A DNA stretch of 64,000 bases from Rhodomyrtus psidioides (lineage: Eukaryota > Streptophyta > Magnoliopsida > Myrtales > Myrtaceae). Positions 12,207 through 22,272 of the stretch are shown here, piece after piece. Both the position numbers and the translations under genes were made by a program. Position 1 is the stretch's first letter, and each line of letters opens with the position of its first letter. The notes under the pieces were generated by a model. The model was not told the origin of the DNA. It ran no database searches and saw only the letters and a program-made list of their open reading frames with translations. Location: assembly GCA_021437785.1 (NCBI GenBank), contig JAILYB010000012.1:7750001-7814000 (forward strand). The letters run 5' to 3'.

Positions 12207-13166
12207 CGCTCTTCACCGTCTCTGTTCGGCTCTGTCCCAAGACAACTAAGAATTTATATAGATAAGGATTTGACGGGGGGGAATTAGATTAAAGAAAGAA
12301 AACGAAAACAGTGGGAATCGAGCACCATCGATTATTGTTCAACTTGTCGAAAATGGCGATCGTGGATATCTGTGTATAAAAGAATGAAAAGATCTTCCAG
12401 TTTCTACTGCGTTTAAATCAATTCAGGAACCGCCGAATGAAAACGGAGTAGGGGCTGATCGAAGAGTGATGAGTTTGGTCCGCTTCTGTCTCGTTTTCTC
12501 CTAATTTTTAACTTCAGTTGTGAACAGAAAATGTGTATATGAATGGAGTGAGAATATAGAAGTGTCAAATGCAGAGTTCAACGGGGAGTTAATAAAAGAA
12601 CTAGTTGCAGGGGAAATGGAGACAGCTTCTGAGCGTCAACCGTAGCCCGTAAGCAAGAAAAACTGAATACCCACATGACGCTAGGTTATTTAAATAAACG
12701 ATCATGAGAGAGAGAGAGAATAGGCCAGGTTCAACCTTTTCTCTGTGCAAGCAATTGTTTAAAAGGCTTTGCAGAGAGGTGAGAAACAGAGTGGCAGGAT
12801 CAAAATCGAATCGTCAAGACAACGAAAGAAAAAGCTTTTCTTTAATTAAATCAAATTACATCGAAGCCCTCTTTCTCTGGATCGGGCATCTGCTAAAAGA
12901 CAATGAAAAGAGGGAAGAAGAGTACATCTGAAACTTGATCAGATGAATGTCCCCGTCCAAGTGATCTCCCCGTTCGATCATCGCGAGAGAGTTTGCTCGG
13001 ATTTGGTAGATTCGAAGCGACAGAACTTAACCCAAACAAAATGAAGATTTTCGAGGAATTGGGAGTAACAGTGGAGATGGGAAGTTAAAGAGATGGGTCG
13101 TCGACATTCCAATCTCTTTAGACTTCAGAGGAAAACGGCCAACCAATGCGTCCAGGAGAATCAATC

Positions 13167-13170
<4 letters not shown>

Positions 13171-13198
<28 letters not shown>
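13171..13198. repeat. GA/CT microsatellite
   Basis: About 14 uninterrupted AG units. On the gene strand this is a CT tract in the probable leader of the 5-phosphatase gene. Confidence 0.95.
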
Positions 13199-13201
<3 letters not shown>

Positions 13202-13324
13202 ACTCACATGCCCTGAATCAGAGAAGCCTGCAATTTTCCAGTATGAACAGTGGGCGCGAGAGCGAGAAGATTTGTTTCCGCTAGTCTAATGAGTTTTTCT
13301 CTTTCATCTCTGTTCCTCTGAGAA

Positions 13325-13346
13325 GAGAGAGAGAGAGAGAGAGAGA
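13325..13346. repeat. GA/CT microsatellite
   Basis: About 11 AG units. On the gene strand it is a pyrimidine tract just downstream of the predicted transcription start, in the position of a plant Y-patch. Confidence 0.9.
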
Positions 13347-13470
13347 AATGATTGCTTCTTCGTGGTGGTTGATGGGAGGGGCTGGGAAGAAGGGGTGAAG
13401 AAGAGAGGAGGAGAAAGGGGCAATACTTTTGTTCCTCGGAAAAGCAAAAAAGAGAGGGTCGGTTCTCAAA

Positions 13471-13476
13471 TTTATA
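13471..13476 (-). promoter_or_regulatory. TATA box of the 5-phosphatase gene
   Basis: The minus strand reads GACGCCTATAAATTTGAG here, a good plant TATA match. Pyrimidine tracts follow 125-300 bp downstream. Transcription would be expected to start near 13440. The assignment rests on motif and position only. Confidence 0.5.
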
Positions 13477-13590
13477 GGCGTCGTCGCATCTATGAGTCTT
13501 CTGAGTTGGACCGCGTGCGTGAGAGCGAAGGGAGGGACATGTTTCTGTGCGGGTGGATCTAGCACCTCTATTGTGAGCCCCTTTTTTGCC

Positions 13591-13694
13591 TTTTTTCCAG
13601 AAAGAAAATATTATATGAACATTTTTTTTTTAGTTCTATAAGTGAATATGTTACTTTTTTCCAGAAAGAAAATATTATATGAACATTTTTTTTT
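13591..13694. repeat. Direct repeat of about 40 bp, two copies
   Basis: Copies begin at 13591 and 13655 and share CCAGAAAGAAAATATTATAT followed by GAACA and a T run. They read as a short local tandem duplication with a T-rich spacer. Confidence 0.85.
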
Positions 13695-14876
13695 TCCATT
13701 CCTTCAACAATTTTATCAATACTTACTAAAATTAAAAGTGAATGAAAGAAAAATTTTCCTAATTTCCTGAAATAATGAAAGGACGAAACTTGTTGTTGCA
13801 CCATGACGATAATGACGGAATTTCACTTCTCAATCCTTCTTTTAATTCCAAGTGTCCTTATTTACTTAAAATATTGTGTCTATGGAAAATTACGTAGGTT
13901 TTGTAATTCTATTACATCTCTCACTTTTTGTATTAGAGGAACTCTTATATTTATATCCTACAACAACCCCTTTAAAAGGGTTTCAAATCTTGAAATAGTT
14001 GTCTTTCTATAATTATGTATACAATTTCTTCATGACGTCTACTTTTCTCAATAATTTCTTTCCATTTTTTCATAATTCAAATGTTTCGAAACAAAGTGAT
14101 TTTGTTGAATCTTTCAATTGTCATTTCGATGCATACGAGCAACACGTGTATGTGTGCACATTTGAGGGCAAAGTGAATCTTCTTCTTTTAAGTAATCTCT
14201 ATCTATTTTCCTTCACCAATATCTCAATTACAATTCCGCAAAAAGTGTACATATTAATATGCATAAATTAGGGGATAAAAATGTATACATTAGGATAATT
14301 CAACATAGGCTACACAATGTATTTAAAAATGTCTTGTATCTATATTTTTATACGAGTCTCCTTACCGAGTACATCTAGGCAACTTGTTGACCATATTTAA
14401 TAAGAAAACGCCTTGATTTTTATTGCATTGATTATATAGTACAAGAAATATAGTGCATTCGAAACTGTACGGTTTCCTTTACTCACAGCTTAAGATGTGC
14501 CATGGGGAACTCCTTAGCAATGTACTTTTAATTTGAACTTAATGAGAGCTTAAATTTTTGGAGTAACAAATCGACGAATTAAACAGGGATGATCACATGC
14601 AACTTACTTTTCAAGTTTAATTATATATTTTTTTCTAGGTCAAGCGGTAGTGTAAGACTTTAAAAAAAAAAACATTCACCCGTGGATAAAATTTACGTGG
14701 ATGAATGTGATTATTCTAAGTGCACTTCTCATCCATTTAATGGTGAGCGTGTTCAAAAGCTTTTCATTGGCAGTGAACCTAATTACCATCATTTAATAAG
14801 TATGATAGTTCAATACTACTTGAATGCGTGTACAAAATGTTCGAAATAATTGTAATTTAGGAGAGAAATTTGCATG
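13695..14876. other. AT-rich intergenic DNA, no gene seen
   Basis: Only short open frames rich in Phe, Ile and Leu, as expected by chance in AT-rich DNA. No element ends or known domains were recognised. Confidence 0.6.
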
Positions 14877-14884
14877 ACTAGGAT

Positions 14885-15564
14885 TAGGGGTGTGCATGGT
14901 CCGGGCCGGTTCGGTCCCGGCATGAACCCGAGGATCGGACCAATAGCCCGGTCCCCATACTTTTGGGACCATGGACCGGACCAGGACCAAACAGGACCAG
15001 GATCGTCGGTCCGGTCCTGGTCCCGGCCCAACCACTACAAAGCCTCCTACTACTACATTTTTATTCTTCCTCCAGTTGACCGCCAAGCCCAGCGATCAAC
15101 CAAAGGTGGGGGCAAGCTTCGTTGGCCCTCATCTTGGCTGGAAGAAGATGAAAATAAAAGAACAAAGAAAGAAAAAATAAAGAAAAAATAAATCCCAGAA
15201 AATATTAAAATATATTAAACGACTATTGTATTCCACATTGGGGCTCGACAACTTAAGTCACCGAATGCCAAAATACCACTAGGATAGCATACTGAATGCC
15301 ATATGAATGCAAGGCCGGTCCGGGATTCTTCTTACTCTTGAGAGATTTCGTTTTGTTTTCAATTTCTTTTGTAATTATATATATTTATATATATAAATAA
15401 TTATATATTATTGGCGGTCCGGTCCGGTCCCAACACAAGAATCCGAGGACCGGACCGCCCAGTTACCGGTCCCATTTATTGAGACCGGGGACCAACCCTT
15501 CCATCTCAAGGATCGGACCAACCCGCTCGGTCCGGGCCGATCCGGTCCAGTTTGCACACCCCTA
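14885..15564. mobile_element. Non-autonomous hAT-type MITE with 8-bp TSD
   Basis: The element starts TAGGGGTGTGCA and ends TGCACACCCCTA, a perfect 12-bp terminal inverted repeat. It is flanked on both sides by ACTAGGAT (14877-14884 and 15565-15572), an 8-bp target duplication that fits the hAT superfamily. GC-rich subterminal arms hold many copies of GGTCC/GGACC (for example GGTCCGGTCC), as expected for transposase binding sites. The middle is AT-rich. No transposase is encoded, so it would need a partner in trans. Confidence 0.9.
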
Positions 15565-15572
15565 ACTAGGAT

Positions 15573-16793
15573 GATAATGATAATGAGTAGATAGATAATT
15601 TAACACTGAGTAAGATAATTTGGAAAACATTTATTTTAACAATCACGTTTTAGATGGATCTACTTGAAAATAAAATCACATATTTAATATGTACGATTTA
15701 GGAAATTAAGACAAAACTAATGTGTTATCATTGGTAAGGCTATCAATCAATCATTGATTGAGCTTTTAGTACCTGTCTAATAATAATCTCCTCCCAAAAA
15801 ATAGGACAAGCTGTGGTCTGAGACGTGCGACTGCCATGTCAAACTTCAAATGCTCAAAGTGTAATTGGCAGGTTTTAGACTTGAGTTTGGGTGTAGCGTC
15901 CCAGGAAGTCTACTATATCAAGTCTTCGATTTAGGAACGCCCACAAGAATTTTGTACTCCTATCAAGAGGGTAAAACCTTAAAACTAAAAGCTTTACTCC
16001 AATTTTTTCCTTTAATAAATTGAGGGTGTGATCATATGAGGGCGGGCACGACTATTCAGAAGATCCTGAACACCTTATTAGTCACGTGAATCGGTTGATT
16101 AAAACCTTTGACTTATATAAGCGGCTCTGATTTTGAGTTATTTGTATGCGGTTGGTGTGATTTGATAGAATGATATCCCGTTTCCAAATTGAAAATCTCC
16201 TAATACATCAACCTAGCTGCGCTCGAACTTTGAGATTATGCTACTCTATTTTACCGTCCTTGAATATGTTATATCTTCATTCGGCTATTTTATTTCTCAT
16301 AACTTGCATAAATTAATAAGTTGACAGGACGTACCCCAACTCTTGATACTGATCTAGGTAATAGTCACCCGACTTTCTTTTGATTGAGTAGTAGCCTAAC
16401 TAGAAATGTTGTAGCATTGATGTTTTTTCCATATATATGTCATATACCAAGAGTAGAAGCTTTTTTTTCATGACTAAAATATGAGAAATTTTTTCCACTA
16501 AACCTCGTCACGAAATAAAATTTGTTCCGATATTCCTCCCAAAATCATATCACAATCGTATTTTCCCCGAAATGACCATCATACCATTACATCTAAAATT
16601 AAATTCCAATTGATTACTCAGATAGTTGAGAAGCTCATGGCGTGGTGAATTTTGTAATGTTATTGTATCACAACTTTCGGGCAATCAAAGTTGAGAAACG
16701 ATATAAGATGGAGGAAACAGCTTTCTTCCCCATATACATATGTTGTGGGAACCTATAGTTGATCATACCAGGAAAAATGACATAAGTAGTCCA
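15573..16793. other. AT-rich intergenic DNA, no gene seen
   Basis: No long open frame, element terminus or RNA gene could be supported here. Confidence 0.55.
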
Positions 16794-17191
16794 CCGACTT
16801 TGATCCAATATGTAATGTCGTCTTTGAACTTTTAATTTGCTCAATGTGATCCCTGAAGTTTGGCCCAGTGTTGAATGTAGTCCTTGATTTTTTTTAATTC
16901 CCTCAATGTAGTCCTTGAATAATTGGTGAATGTCTAATTTAGTTCTTAGAATATGTAAACAAGACACAAGCGGAAAACTTACCTTACCTCCCCCCCCCCC
17001 CCCCCCCCAAAAAAAAAAAAAAACAAGACACAAGCGGAAGGAGTGCATTTAACATTCACCAATAGTTTATGAAGCACATTGAAAAAATTACAGGTTTAGA
17101 GAGACATTGCAGGTTAGGCCAAAGTTTAAAGATTACATTATACAAATTCAAAGTTCATGGACGACATTGCACATTGAATTAAAATTTAGTT
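16794..17191. mobile_element. Long foldback MITE
   Basis: The left arm (from CCGACTTTGATCCAATATG) and the reverse complement of the right arm (from ACTAAATTTTAATTCAATGTG) match in series over most of their length: AATGTCGTC, TGAACTTT, ACTTTGGCC, and finally TTGGTGAATGT near the centre. The element is therefore almost one large imperfect hairpin. Boundaries are approximate and I could not read a clear target duplication. It is interrupted near its centre by a poly-C/poly-A insertion. Confidence 0.65.
16976..17020 (+). mobile_element. Poly-C/poly-A insertion flanked by 19-bp direct repeat
   Basis: AAACAAGACACAAGCGGAA occurs at 16957-16975 and again at 17021-17039. Between them lie ACTTACCTTACC, a run of about 19 C and a run of A. 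A long exact target-site-like repeat with an A tail at the right edge fits a target-primed insertion of a very short cDNA. The alternative is a tandem duplication with slippage. Confidence 0.5.
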
Positions 17192-17984
17192 CATACTCAT
17201 ATCATTATCCATGCTAGAGTTTTTTTTTTTTTGGTCGATCCTCCAGGTTAGAGTTTATGGACCATATTATGTGGATCAAGGCTAGTAGAGCTAAAGACAA
17301 TCCTGAGCCAGTTTTGGTCGGTTGTAATACTCATCAAAACCAATACATAAGCAACCGGAAAATGAGTGTTGCCGCCTAAAGAAACAAAAGCATGCCATCA
17401 GAAAAATCTTTTTAATGTTGTTTTTGGCTAGACAATCGTCTGAGATAATTACTTGTCTTTCCCTAATAGGCTATGTTAAGAGGGGCCTAGTGAAGCCAAA
17501 TAGGACATCGTCACGCTTTTATCGGGCCACGGGGATGATTACAAATTATGAATGTGTCAGTCGAGTGTTCCGACCAATGAGTGAATGTGCATGCAGAAAT
17601 GGGTATAAATCAGAATTTAATTTTGTGCTTTTTTTTTTTTGCTTTTGATGAAGAGAATCAATCATAATTTAAGTTAAAAGAGACGAGACATGGGAAGTTG
17701 TTGGCCGATCATTCTCCAATAAAACTTTGTCTGATCAACGTACCAATGGGATAAATTCTCCGATGCAATTTGTGGCCGCACACTTGGCACGGTTCTTGTT
17801 TTGCCAAGTGCTTCTCTTCCTCCATTTTTTTTCCCAAGATATGTTTCTATCAAAGAAATATTTGTAAGTTGTGATCAATTTATGATTACTCTTTATGTAC
17901 ATGCTTGGATCGTGCGAGTAAACGATTTTGGGATGGGTTGGTTCTGGATCCGGATCGCCTAACCTTTCATCAGAAGGTAAAGCA
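17192..17984. other. Intergenic DNA, no gene seen
   Basis: A T-rich run lies at 17220-17232. No supported genes or complete repeats. Confidence 0.5.
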
Positions 17985-18135
17985 CCTAACCTTGCAATCC
18001 AGGCCGTCCATTTTTGGACAGACGGCTCATATCTCCTATTTTTATGGGGTAATTTTTTGAATTATATATATATATTATTAGTAATAATCTGGGCCGTCTA
18101 TTCATAACACGGACGGTCCAGATTGTAAGGTTATG
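17985..18135. mobile_element. Short MITE with inverted ends
   Basis: The left end reads CTAACCTTGCAATCCAGGCC. The reverse complement of the right end reads TAACCTTACAATCTGGACC. GTCCAT...GGACAGACGG and GGCCGTC...GGACGG inner palindromes and a TA-rich centre complete the structure. The superfamily is not clear. Confidence 0.6.
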
Positions 18136-18720
18136 GCCTAACCTTCTAAGCAAATGTTAGATGATCTCTTTCCGTTGGTTCTTGGCCTAAATTAGAGACT
18201 GGCCTTGTTATGCTCTGTTTTAAAAAGATTGAAATCGAGAATAAAATTGGTCGGTTTTGGAACACTAGTTCTAGATTGGGAGCCGAACCATTTAATTTTT
18301 TGGCAAAATACTTAAAAAAAAAGTTGCACCATTATATTATAATAACATTTGTTGGTTAAGTAGTTAATGTATTGTTTGTTTATGTTGAAGACCATGGTTT
18401 TATTCTGACCATTTAATACACATACACACACAGGACTTCAAAATCTATTTTTGGAGTGTGTGAAACTTGAGAAATAGACTGGTTGAATTGATGATTCTAG
18501 CCTTGGAACCGGCAATTGAACTGGTCCTAGCTCAGTTATTGGTTTGCGGAAATGGGAACAGCCAAGAACCAAATTGGTTCTTCCTAGAATCATACTTGAA
18601 CTGATCCATCCATGTCGGTTCGATCCGATTTCCTAGTTGAATCGGACTCAATGCTTACCCTTCTTTTACGTTTTTGTTTTGTTTTTCTAGATTATACGAC
18701 TTACTAAAGTTATCTTACAT

Positions 18721-18774
18721 TGGAATAGTCGAGGTGCGCGCAACCTGGCCCGGACACCTCTGTCATAAAAAAAA
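18721..18774 (+). mobile_element. 5'-truncated SINE fragment with 14-bp TSD
   Basis: AAGTTATCTTACAT occurs at 18707-18720 and again at 18775-18788. Between them is a 54-bp insert holding GTCGAGGTGCGCGC and CTGGCCCGGACACC and ending in an A run, which resembles the 3' end of widespread plant tRNA-derived SINEs. The tRNA-like head is missing. This is a classic product of incomplete target-primed reverse transcription. Confidence 0.75.
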
Positions 18775-19262
18775 AAGTTATCTTACATCATATTGCTTGT
18801 GCTGAATTAATGCATGTGATTGTGACATGTATTCTCATTCAACTTTTCTCTTTTTGTCATTTAGATAATTTATTGTTTTGCTTTTAATTTACTTAATGTA
18901 ACCCTGAGAAACTATAATTAATCTGTTTAAAATTGTTGCATCTCCTTTCTCGGATCAAATATTACTGTGCGGTTATGCCGAAAAAGGAAAAGAGGACGTA
19001 TAAGCCGGAAAGAAAGGACGTAGAGAAGTTTATTTATCTATGATGTACCAATTTTCTACTTCCTAAAGGAGATAATTTCCCCTTCTCATGGAAATACCGT
19101 AAAACACAGCGTATTGTTTTATTTTAACATAATTTGCGTTCTTAATAATTCATTTTACCCAACTAAAACCCTTGTCCGATATTATATAACATGTATTTTT
19201 GTATGTTCGGAGAACTCCTGATTATTGTCAAGTTCAACAACGAAGAGCATTAGGGCAATGAA

Positions 19263-19950
19263 TGTTGGAATATATAAATATTAAATCACGCTTTCTTCTA
19301 ACAGCTTAAGTTTTTAGAGCAGTTGACAAGTGGTCCCACAAAATCTTTACATGGTATCAGAGTAGGAGGTCTTGAGTTCAAATCTTTCCAGGCCCCTATT
19401 GCCTCCCCAATTAATTTGTCCACGCTTAGTACTAGGCAAAAAGACCAGACTAAGCGTGAGGGGAAGTGTTGGAATATATAAATATTAAACCACGCCTTCT
19501 TCCCACGCTTAGTACTAGGCAAAAAAAGACCAGACTAAGCGTGATGTGGAGTGTTGGAATATATAAATATTAAACCTGTTGGAATATATAAATATTAAAT
19601 CACGCCTTCTTCCCACGCTTAGTACTAGGCAAAAAAAAGACCAGACTAAGCGTGAGGGAGAGTGCTAGAATATATAAATATTAAATCACGCCTTTTTTTT
19701 AATATCTTAAGTTTTTAGAGTAGTTGGCAGTGGTCCCACCAAATCTCACATGATATCAGAGCAGGTCCTGAGTTCAAATCTTTCCAGGCCCCTATTTGCC
19801 TCCCCAATTAATTTATCCACGCTTAGTACTAGACAAAAGACCAGACTAAGCGTGAGTGAGAGTGTTGGAATATATAAATATTAAACCACGCTTTCTTCTA
19901 ACAGCTTAAGCTTTTAGAGCACTTGGTAAGTGATCCCACAAAATCTTTAC
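19263..19950. repeat. Cluster of hairpin and tRNA-like repeat units
   Basis: The motif TTGGAATATATAAATATTAA, or a one-base variant, occurs six times (about 19264, 19469, 19554, 19578, 19665, 19865). Four units carry CACGCTTAGTACTAG, a short A-rich loop and GACCAGACTAAGCGTG, an inverted repeat able to form a hairpin. Two longer units also hold (T/G)GTATCAGAG...GAGTTCAAATC, resembling tRNA A- and B-box regions or a Met-tRNA primer site, followed by TTTCCAGGCCCCTATT. The array alternates long units of about 200 bp with short ones of about 90 bp. It looks like a locally amplified, tRNA-related short retroelement. Confidence 0.7.
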
Positions 19951-20792
19951 AATGAATCTTATCAAATTCATCAAATTCGATGTAAATATATGCTTATAGT
20001 TGTACGACATTGCTGTGACTAGATTAATACATTGTATACACGACAACCGACAAGAGTAAGTGGTCACTTATTCCTCAAATAATGAGCAATTTTCAAATAA
20101 TTTCTGTAATCCAGCATTCATGGCTTCAACACGTGCCATGCATGTGTAAGCATTTGGACGTACGGTCAAAAAAAAAAAAAAAAGCTAGAGAGCAGAGTTG
20201 ACTTGATTATGTACGCCAGATCCGTATCAAGCCGGTAATCGCCATTATTAGAATCGTATTAGCGAGATGGTCAGCCAAAAGTGGCCTCGACATGTGCCCC
20301 ATCGATTAAACAAAAAACAAGATAACCTTCCCAATTTGTAGCCCCTTAATCCCATGTTTATCTATTTTCTAACGTTGAAATTTGAAGATTAGAGAGATAC
20401 TGATCAACTGCTTGGAAAGAAGGTGGCACAAGATAGTGCGGTAAGAGCTAAGCAGGCATGGCCTCCTCTCGCTGGTACACGAGATTGGACCAAATCATGC
20501 CAATAATACCTAACTCCATCCTTATGTAATATACAATTATATGGGTGTGTGTATAAAGGTTTTTGACCAGGTAAAAAGTAAAAAAATAGAGAGTATCTTA
20601 TCTTGAATCTTGATGCACGTAAGAAAGGCCACCTTGAGGGGGACATAGCTTTCGTCACCCACTTCTCGATGTGTCTATATTTAAATGGGGGTAAAGAGAT
20701 CACAGCATATATGTTGTTTGATCGGAATTTTACGTTCGGGACGAATTACCTTTCCGCAAAAGAAGTTGTTTAGTTTTTTATGTGCCTAAGTA
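19951..20792. other. Intergenic DNA, no gene seen
   Basis: An A run at 20168-20183 and no supported genes. The right edge (20717-20782) is one copy of a 66-bp repeat found again at 21214-21279. Confidence 0.5.
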
Positions 20793-21183
20793 CACTACAA
20801 GTGTCAAAATTTGTGTACGGCGCTCACCTTATTGTCAAAACTTTCAAAACGATCACTTAAGTGCCAACTTCTTTTAAAAACGATCGTTTCAGCGCCAAAA
20901 TTTTCAAAACGATCACTTAAGTGTCAATTTTTTTAAAAGTGATTACTTAAGTGTCAATTCTTTTGAAAATCGCTCACTTCAGTGCCAATTCTAGCGAGCT
21001 ACGTGAGCTCAAATGTTAATAAAAATAGACCACATCGGATTTTCGGTGAGTCACGTTAGCTCAAATCAGAATTGGCAGTAAAGTGATTTTTTTTTTTGGG
21101 TAAAGTTGACACTTAAGTGATCGTTTTGAAAGTTTTGGCACTAAAGTGAGCGCCCATAGACAAATTTTGAAACTTGTAATGTG
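20793..21183. mobile_element. TIR element with CACTA-like ends
   Basis: The left end CACTACAAGTGTCAAAATTT...GGCGCTCAC matches the reverse complement of the right end, CACATTACAAGTTTCAAAATTT...GGGCGCTCAC. Inside, AACGATCACTTAAGTG-type units are repeated about four times, partly in inverted order. No transposase is encoded. The ends recall CACTA elements, but no 3-bp duplication is clear, so the class is tentative. Similar 66-bp stretches (20717-20782, 21214-21279) flank it. Confidence 0.6.
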
Positions 21184-21635
21184 CTTTAGCCATTTTTTAT
21201 GAGAGAAGACAGGTTTGATCGGAATTTTATGTTTGGGGCAAAATACCTTTTCGCGAAAGAAGTTGTTTAGTTTTTTATGAGAGAAGACAAGCTCTGTGGT
21301 GATTCTAGACAAGAAATATCAAGGAAACCAATAATTCAATTTCAAATAAAACTATAAATATACAAACTTTTTCGAAATTTAATCAACGATAAAGCTTGAG
21401 GATATAAAGATGCAATGCCGAAATCTAGTCAAATGGGAAGAGATGAAAGCTACAACTAAGGTACATGCTGGAGTTTAATCGACAAGGAAGAATATGGGAA
21501 CGTCAACCTAACTACAATGCATAAATTGAAAGACAACTACAGGAAAATAAGTTGTTTTTGTATTTGCGGGGGTTTTCTATGATAGACACTCCCTAGTATT
21601 AATGTTAGGACGCAAGTATGAGTGGTGGAGGAGAT

Positions 21636-22272
21636 TGCTAGGATGCACGTTATAAATTATCTTAAAGAGGTCATACATCGAAGAATTGGTGTGGTGTAAA
21701 GCACTTAATATATCTAAGTTGGTCCATAACTTATTAGCTTAAGCTTTTGAGTGAAGATGGGTACAATTGGATATGTTGATGGGCTTAGATTTAGGCTCTC
21801 TCTTGGAGATTTCCTCAGATAAAGGTATTGGATTACTGCTGCGCGCTCCCAACAAATGGTATCAGAACCGATGGTTGATTGTGGTCTACTCCCAATATAT
21901 ATCGATGTTTGGTGAATATATCAAGAAAGGAATATGGTGACCAACGCTATTTTCAGGCCTGTGAGCGTTGTGGTGCGGGCTCGATGGCCATTGATGAAGA
22001 TTTAGGTTGAGATATCTTGGTGCATAAGAATACTTGAATTAAAGGGGAGCAAACTTAACACTAAAATTCACATGTGAGAGGGAGATTGCTAGGGCTTGGA
22101 GAATTGGTATGGTGTATAGCATTTAATATATCCAAGCTGGCTCATAATTTGTTGGCTTAAACTTTTGAGTGAAGGTGGGTCCAACTGGATATGCTGACAG
22201 ACTCGTACTTGGGCTCTCTCTTGACGATCTACATGGGTGAATGTATTGAGCTTTTGCTGTGCGCTCCCAACA
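21636..22272 (+). mobile_element. TRIM-like miniature LTR element
   Basis: Two similar terminal repeats, 21636-21854 (219 bp) and 22087-22272 (186 bp), both start TGCTAGG and end GCTCCCAACA. The first is followed by TGGTATCAGAACCGATGG (21857-21874), a Met-tRNA-type primer site. The second is preceded by GAGAGGGAGAT, a polypurine tract. The interior is about 230 bp with no coding capacity, which fits a terminal-repeat retrotransposon in miniature. The repeats differ at many sites, so it is old. I see no matching target duplication. Confidence 0.75.

Larger units (their letters stand above)
12207..13440 (-). other. Probable 5' UTR of the 5-phosphatase gene
   Basis: The stretch lies between the modelled start codon (12206) and the TATA box. 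It holds CT-rich tracts on the minus strand, which are common in plant leaders. A leader this long probably contains an intron. A minus-strand GTGAGT donor candidate lies near 13205, but I did not resolve an acceptor. Confidence 0.4.

Noticed and set aside
13281..13565. 94-codon minus-strand frame near the 5-phosphatase promoter
   Set aside because: It spans the TATA box and the CT microsatellite and shows no domain. A small upstream ORF cannot be excluded, but nothing supports one.
14793..15191. Overlapping frames rich in Gly, Pro, Arg and Ser
   Set aside because: They translate the GGTCC repeats in the arms of the hAT-type MITE.
19350..19395. Possible tRNA gene (GTATCAGAG...GAGTTCAAATC)
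   Set aside because: The acceptor and anticodon arms cannot be closed, and the motif recurs inside a repeat cluster. It is a tRNA-derived repeat and not a tRNA gene.
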